Shown: in pieces, positions 59,901-64,000 of the stretch | How positions within the stretch are numbered: position 1 is the stretch's first letter | How the letters are laid out: each line of letters starts with the position of its first letter | Position numbers and translations under genes: made by a program | Origin: Progne subis subis | Taxonomy: Eukaryota > Chordata > Aves > Passeriformes > Hirundinidae | NCBI GenBank assembly: GCA_022316685.1 | Contig: JAKJHU010000056.1 | Coordinates: forward strand, 3,587,872-3,651,871 | Direction of reading: 5' to 3' | DNA length: 64,000 nucleotides | The notes under the pieces: generated by a model | Databases searched by the model: none | What the model saw: the letters and a program-made list of their open reading frames with translations, nothing else | Told to the model about the DNA's origin: nothing

Positions 59901-60824
59901 TGTTATTAGTGAAAGTCCTAAACAGTGGCATTGCTTGTTACACATAGTTTACAAGCAGTAGGAATGTATGCTGAAGGTGTGAGGAGAGGCAAAAATGGTA
60001 TTGGTGATTCTGTAGAGAAACAACTTCATGAAGAGAGGCGCTAAAAATTAGCTGCAGCAAGGACAGACTGGGGCAAGAAGCCCAAGAATATTGATGGAGT
60101 TCTGTGTGAGCTGTGCTGGAGTTGTGGTGTGTGTCATGCAGTCTGACTGAAAAGCCCATGCTACGTTGCTGTGATACAGAGCAACTTAAGAAGTTGTTAA
60201 TGCAAATATGTCCTGCCATTGGGAGAAAAGTAAGTGTAGAGATTTGACTATAAGAGAGTAAGGACTAACCTACGATAATGAAATGCAAAGTGTCTGATCA
60301 AAATTCAGCATTGTTAATCTGAACAGTAAATCTTTTATATGAATGTGTCACTTGAGCCCCATAGTCTACACAGTTTTCTTCTCACAGTGTGTGTTGCCCT
60401 TGATGTCCATTGTGACTGCAGAGTGTGGTAGCTTTTCACTGTTCCCACTTTGTCTGTCTGCCAAAGCTGCATGGAGTCAAATGACTTTAAAAGTTTCCTG
60501 ACTACTGGAGGCTTCAGGATGTGCAACTGTGATTTGTTGAACTGTAGGGCCTTTGCATGGGATTGAGGGGGTGAGATATTTAACCAGCGGGTATTGCATT
60601 TGATCTAGTCATAAAAAAATGGAATTTAAAGGAAACCCCATGTTTAAATGCCAACAGGTGCAATGCTCTGTGCTGAGCAGGGGCTGCTGTGGTATCCTTA
60701 TGTCCTTCATGCAGGCTCCGAGACAGAAACCTCATGGTTTCTGAGGAGAAGCAGCATCCTGCAGTGGATACACTTGGATTGGCACGCAACAAATTTGAAT
60801 TTAGAGGGAATATGATGGTGATTT
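56966..60824. other. Non-coding stretch with one long minus-strand open frame
   Basis: The frame at 57709-58329 minus (206 codons) is the longest outside the island. I recognise no domain in it. No transposon recognised. Confidence 0.35.
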
Positions 60825-61000
60825 CCTGTCACCTTAGACAAATCTCATACACAGGATAGCTGTGTCCCTGCAGGGCAACTCTACCACCTTCCTTCTGTTG
60901 GAACCACATCCTCCCTGGAACTTCTCACTGGTCTTTACCTTCCTTTCCCATTTGTAGAATAAGGTTGATAATTCCTTCCGTTCCCTTTCTTTCTGACTGT
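60825..61000 (+). repeat. Possible ancient MIR- or L2-like element
   Basis: 'cctgtcaccttagacaaatc' and, further on, 'ttcccatttgtagaataagg' with 'ttgataattcc' resemble the core and 3' part of MIR/L2-type elements (compare 'tgaccttgggcaagtc' and 'catctgtaaaatggg'). The spacing is plausible but divergence is high. Confidence 0.35.
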
Positions 61001-62955
61001 GGAATGTATACCTCTGTCATACCCATCTGTATTTGTTTAGTACAGAAACTGTATCATTGTGCTAAACATAAGTGGTTGTCTGTAATTAGAATTACATTAA
61101 ATGATACAAATGTCATTGATCTCTTGAAAATACAGTGTTCAATAAGGGATGATAGGAATCTGTGCAATGCTGGTTAGGCTGCACTAGTAGAACAGGTTTA
61201 TACCTAATTACAATGAAAACTGAAGATAATGTCTTCTCTTCATGTCCCTGTTTGGGGCTGAGTCAGGGTTTTAGTGTGAGTCAAAGCAGAATTTGTCAGA
61301 GACAGTACACAGAAACTAAATTTTTTTACTGAATCAGACAACATCCTAGGTATTAGTAAATTGATAATATTTCAGTTGATGAGAAAATTATGGCAGATAG
61401 TGGAGTCTGGTATAAAATTTTCAAATCAAATATTTTTTTCTGTATTTTTTCCATTAACCTCATTTAGGAATGTTATGGTTTTGATAATGCAGTGCTTAGA
61501 AAAAGATGAATTAGACTACTCTGTCAAAGTCTGATATCTGAAAAAAAAGGTTTTGAAATGTAATCCATGATGGTTGTTTGCTTTTATGTTATATAAATAT
61601 TTTGTGGAAAATTAATTCTTTCAGTTTTAATAAAATGAGGGTTTGATTGATGGGAAGTGAAATTTTGTTTACTGAGAAGTTTCAACAGTCTTTGTTGTCA
61701 TCTTGCTTTGGAAGGAAAACAAATGCTGAAATAATTTTTCTGCTAAATGGAGATTTAATTTCCTCTTCTCACCTCAGTTTTGCTTTTTAGCACATAATTT
61801 TCCCATCCCTCTACAGCCTGTCAATACCATTAAAAATGTATTGTAAATTGAATGGGCTGGAAAAAGCATATTTAGACATATGCTTTTAGTCTATTCTTAA
61901 TTCATCCTTTGTTTATGCAAGTCCAGAATCTGCATTCACACCTGCTTTAATATTCAACATGGTGTTTCTAGCCTGATTTGACTCCTTTCATGTTGTTGGT
62001 AGGGATACAGTGAGAAGGATTTGGACTAGAACTCCCTACAGGATGGAAAATTATCGAGGCGCCTCGTTCCTCTCTCTTCATCAGAAAGAGAGCGGCTGTC
62101 TGTGATCTGTAATGGGTGTGCTTAACTTTCTTTGTGTTGAGGCCCCAGAGAGTCATTATAGCTTTTACAATAAGAATGTGATAGCTCCTTTGCAGCCATG
62201 AATATTCCTTTAAAAAACATGCTTTCAAAGTCACTCATTACCAAGAGTGCACTGATGAGTTCTGCAGGCATCCCTAAAGTCCTTGATGTGCGCCATGGGT
62301 TGGTTTCGAGCAGAGCATTCTAAGATCTCCAAATGGACAAAACTTTTTAACATGCCTGGATGGATCCAAATCCCAGCTGGGGTAATCATTCTGGTACTGG
62401 TACTACCCATTTAGATCTCGGTTCTCCCTGCATATCCTGTAGAGTTGTATCTTTTAAGATGAGCACAGAGCGGGAAATGATGTCCAGGGTGAAACCACAG
62501 CATGTGAAGGCACTCTTTATCCTGTTTTCAAGTGATCCCTGGAGTGAATCTGGGTCTGCTGCTCTGAGCACCATGTTCCTATGAGTAATCTAATATCATC
62601 CCAGACCTGCTTGGATAGATCTACCAGAGCTGCTGTCATGCCCTGATCACATTTAAACTTGACCTTGATCACAGTCCCCACTCTGTTCACTCTTTCTAAA
62701 TACAGTTTATTCTGTCCTTGTTTGCCTTGTTAAATCTGCTGAGATGTGTGTGTTGGCTTTAGACAAACAGCTCCTAGAGGAATGCTATCTCTTAGGATAA
62801 TCCTCATTCCATAGCAGATTTGCCTGGGTGGTGGGGTGTGGTGTGTGTTTGTGGTGAGAGATCCCGGTGCCTCAGGGTAGCTGTCAGCAATCTACAAGAA
62901 TGGCACCAGCTGACCCCAAAAATACTTCTGCATGAAACCTGGCCTGGAGATTTGC
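61001..62955. other. Non-coding stretch
   Basis: Includes the CpG-only palindrome CGAGGCGCCTCG at 62,055-62,066. No exon or transposon recognised. Confidence 0.4.
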
Positions 62956-62966
62956 TTTTTTTTTTG

Positions 62967-62997
<31 letters not shown>

Positions 62998-63056
62998 GGG
63001 TATTTTTTTTTGTTTTTTTGTGGGGGGTTTTTTTGGGTTTTTTTTTTTTTTTTTTT
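62956..63056. repeat. T/G low-complexity block with (TTTTG)n
   Basis: Six or so TTTTG units, then T runs broken by GGG and GGGGGG. It is the mirror type (complement) of the A/C blocks elsewhere in the window. Phe-rich frames here are artefacts. Confidence 0.95.
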
Positions 63057-64000
63057 CATAAATGAGACCCTTCAAATTTTATACTATATGTCATGTGAGC
63101 TCCCTCAGAAAGAAGTAAAAGAAAAAAAAAGAAAAATACTGAAGCATAGTTCTTCACTACCAGTACTTCACTACCAACTGAACCATCAGTTCTTTGGAGC
63201 TAATATGCAAAGGATTAGTAGTTTAAATACTGTTTCTGTTCTTGCAGCATTGTTGTTCCTTACACTTCTAAATCATTGTCTATGAAAGCATCAGTAACAG
63301 AGATTTAGCTGTAGTCCTAACCTTATTTTTCTCCCCCGCATGGAAGATCTAGCTTCCAGTGCTCTCCTTTCTTCAGGCCTTTTCTATGATCACAAATATA
63401 CTTTGGGATGAAAGTCATGTCCTCCTCATGGTTTATCTCTCTGTATCATTACAGTCTTATGGTATTTGTAGGTCATTGATTCATTTTGCTGGGAGAGGCA
63501 GGCAGTGTTTTGAACTTCACCAGGAGAGAATTTGGATGTTATACTGTGGTGTTCCTATTTCTTGCTGGTTTTTTGGGTTTTTTTTTCACTCAGCAATGTG
63601 GCAAGAAGCACTTCAGTACATATTTTTTATGAAATGCAGTTGATAAATATTGAATCCAAAGCCCTGGATTTAGCTGTTGGCAATATAGGTGCATATTTCT
63701 GTATACTCTGTCATGAAGTTTGGATGCCAAGTGCTACTGAGAATGAGGTGATGGGGCTTTTTTAAAAATCAGAACTGATACTTCATTGCAAAGCTGCAGT
63801 GCATAAGGATCTTGCGTTTCTAGCCATGCTGTCTGCAGTCTTCTCTGTTGTAATGACAAGAATTCCTGGCTTTTACCGGACTGACCCAAATAGACTAAAG
63901 GATGGTTTTGTTGCAGAGAAGGCTTTTGTTTCCTTTGGATTTAGTCTGCCCCAGCACTGCACAGCAGAGATTCATGGGGCTGTGAGTATGGTGGTGTGAT
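63057..64000. other. Non-coding stretch to window end
   Basis: A-rich run at 63,120-63,136 and several chance frames. Nothing recognised; the frame at 63799-63999 runs to the window edge without other support. Confidence 0.4.

Noticed and set aside
1..64000. tRNA, rRNA, microRNA or CRISPR features
   Set aside because: I found no tRNA-like A and B box pair, no rRNA block, no known microRNA seed hairpin and no regularly spaced repeats.

Overview
The window looks like bird nuclear DNA, most likely from a songbird. It is AT-leaning and almost gene-free. It carries fragments of CR1 LINEs in both orientations, two LTR-like segments of the kind common in passerine genomes, many simple repeats, and one sharp CpG island. 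There is no sign of a bacterium, phage or organelle: no operons, rRNA, tRNA or CRISPR array. The species call is inference from repeat content.

Layout. Positions 1-45,700 look like intergenic or intronic sequence. They hold five CR1 pieces (about 430-650 minus, 13,051-13,488 plus, 18,870-19,303 plus, 24,250-24,695 minus, 41,750-42,245 plus) and a sixth shorter one (44,205-44,370 minus). They also hold an (AAT)n array at 2,894, a 53-copy (TTCC)n array at 4,089, an LTR at about 22,120-22,695 and another at about 37,005-37,520, both minus, and several AT-rich stretches that look like candidate conserved non-coding elements. From about 45,755 to 47,720 the composition changes abruptly to a dense CpG island. 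Inside it is a TATA-like motif at 46,783 and, at 46,969, an ATG with adenine at -3. The ATG is preceded by an in-frame stop and followed by 17 codons ending exactly at a strong splice donor (GTAAGT at 47,020). This is the only protein-coding candidate I would defend, and I could not identify the gene. From 47,720 to the end the sequence is again AT-rich. It would be the first intron if that exon is real and the gene runs rightward. It contains old inverted-repeat relics, a block of alternating A and C homopolymers and several hairpin-forming sequences.

How it fits together. The simplest reading is the upstream flank, promoter and first exon, and the start of a long first intron of a plus-strand gene. 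Most open frames of 60-220 codons are chance openings, repeat translations or artefacts of the GC-rich island. I found no convincing new biological system. The best targets for follow-up are the orphan first exon, the structured hairpin sequences at 43.25, 51.64 and 56.94 kb, the duplicated CRE-like sites at 53.2 kb, and the candidate regulatory elements. All repeat family names come from recognition by eye; boundaries are approximate.
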